From positions 1 through 24,644 of the forward strand of contig JBELJQ010000024.1 of the NCBI GenBank assembly GCA_042090305.1: 24,644 nucleotides of DNA. Direction: 5' to 3'. The notes beneath the pieces were generated by a model. That model made no database searches, was not told the DNA's origin, and was given only the letters and a program-made list of their open reading frames with translations. Below are positions 24,140 to 24,644 of the stretch, piece by piece (the stretch's first letter is position 1; each line of letters begins with the position of its first letter). The position numbers and the translations under genes are program-made. The DNA comes from TMED13 sp042090305. GTDB taxonomy: Bacteria > Pseudomonadota > Alphaproteobacteria > Methylaequorales > Methylaequoraceae.

Positions 24140-24644
24140 ATGTTGGATAGCTTTGGAAGAAAAATAAATTATGTACGTGTCTCTGTTACTGATAGGTGTG
24201 ACCTACGATGCAGTTATTGTATGCCAAAAAAACATAAAGATTTTATAGAAAAAAAAGAAATTCTCAGTATTGATAAATTAGAATTATTATCTAAGTCACT
24301 GATAAATTTAGGAATTAATAAGTTTAGAATCACGGGTGGTGAACCCCTTATTAGGAAAGGTATTAATGAATACATAAAATTTCTTGGAAATGAAAAGAAA
24401 AAAAAAAGAATCGAAGAAATACTTTTAACTACAAACGGAACTCAACTTGAAAAATTTATAGATTTACTTGTTCAAAATGGAATTAAAAGGCTAAATGTCT
24501 CTTTAGACACACTTGATTGTTATAAATATAATCTGATTACTAATGGAGGTAATCTAAATAAGGTTTTAGAAGGCATAAAAGCTGCATCTCAAAGTGGCTT
24601 AAAAATTAAAATAAATACTGTATTATTAAAACGTGTGAACGACG
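24140..24644 (+). CDS. moaA: GTP 3',8-cyclase MoaA, N-terminal part, cut by window edge
   Basis: Radical SAM enzyme for the first step of molybdenum cofactor synthesis, rearranging GTP to 3',8-cyclo-GTP. The 168 residues in the window begin MLDSFGRKINYVRVSVTDRC and show the radical SAM cluster motif CDLRCSYC (C-x3-C-x2-C, residues 20-27), FRITGGEPLIRKG and LTTNGT, followed by LNVSLDTLD, all typical of MoaA. The C-terminal second [4Fe-4S] site lies beyond the window. The frame stays open to the last base. It is divergent from fdhD and provides the pathway start for the cofactor of FdsA. Confidence 0.95.
   Translation, partial: MLDSFGRKINYVRVSVTDRCDLRCSYCMPKKHKDFIEKKEILSIDKLELLSKSLINLGINKFRITGGEPLIRKGINEYIKFLGNEKKKKRIEEILLTTNGTQLEKFIDLLVQNGIKRLNVSLDTLDCYKYNLITNGGNLNKVLEGIKAASQSGLKIKINTVLLKRVND

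Noticed and set aside
1..24644. tRNA genes, CRISPR array, insertion sequence or prophage
   Set aside because: No tRNA T-loop pattern, spaced direct repeats, transposase or phage genes were seen; coding genes cover about 98% of the window.

Overview
The window is a gene-dense, AT-rich stretch of a bacterial chromosome, most likely from a streamlined alphaproteobacterium, probably a marine oligotroph of the Pelagibacterales/HIMB59/AEGEAN-169 kind. That placement is inferred from gene content and order: ppx-rlmE-guaB, dksA-recA-alaS, psd-pssA, a GTTC-N7-GTTC SOS box at recA, and a DksA with a single zinc-finger cysteine. Intergenic DNA sums to about 470 bases (about 2%), no gap exceeds 80 bases, and several gene pairs overlap. 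I saw no tRNA, rRNA, insertion sequence, prophage or CRISPR array.

Layout. (1) Positions 1-3235, minus strand: a housekeeping operon ppx/gppA-like > rlmE > guaB > guaA; guaA runs off the left edge. (2) 3314-7442, plus strand: a two-gene RND efflux pump (membrane-fusion protein plus inner-membrane pump). (3) 7420-9855, minus strand: an exported Ig-like protein with a probable degenerate LysM tail, then psd and pssA, which make phosphatidylethanolamine; pssA overlaps the end of the pump gene tail to tail. (4) 9920-11663, plus strand: a LOG-family nucleotide hydrolase overlapping an NADP-type isocitrate dehydrogenase gene. (5) 11667-15892, minus strand: dksA > recA > alaS, with a readable promoter and SOS operator for recA. 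(6) 15938-16453, plus strand: a GmhB-like HAD phosphatase lacking its zinc loop. (7) 16478-24644: a formate-oxidation block. It holds a fused FdsG-FdsB diaphorase subunit and the FdsA catalytic subunit on the plus strand. Facing them on the minus strand is a compact fdhD-mobA-OFA transporter operon, and a divergent moaA runs off the right edge.

How the genes work together. Region 7 reads as one functional unit. MoaA starts molybdopterin synthesis, MobA adds GMP to make the bis-MGD cofactor, FdhD sulfurates it for insertion, FdsA oxidises formate, and FdsGB passes the electrons to NAD+. The OFA-family carrier, co-transcribed with mobA and fdhD, is the obvious candidate to bring in formate or a related small carboxylate. 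No entirely unknown system is evident. The points most worth a second look are the recA promoter/operator, the OFA-mobA-fdhD linkage, the FdsG-FdsB fusion with loss of a His/Cys cluster in FdsA, a Ser replacing a cofactor-phosphate-binding Arg in isocitrate dehydrogenase, and the degenerate LysM protein.
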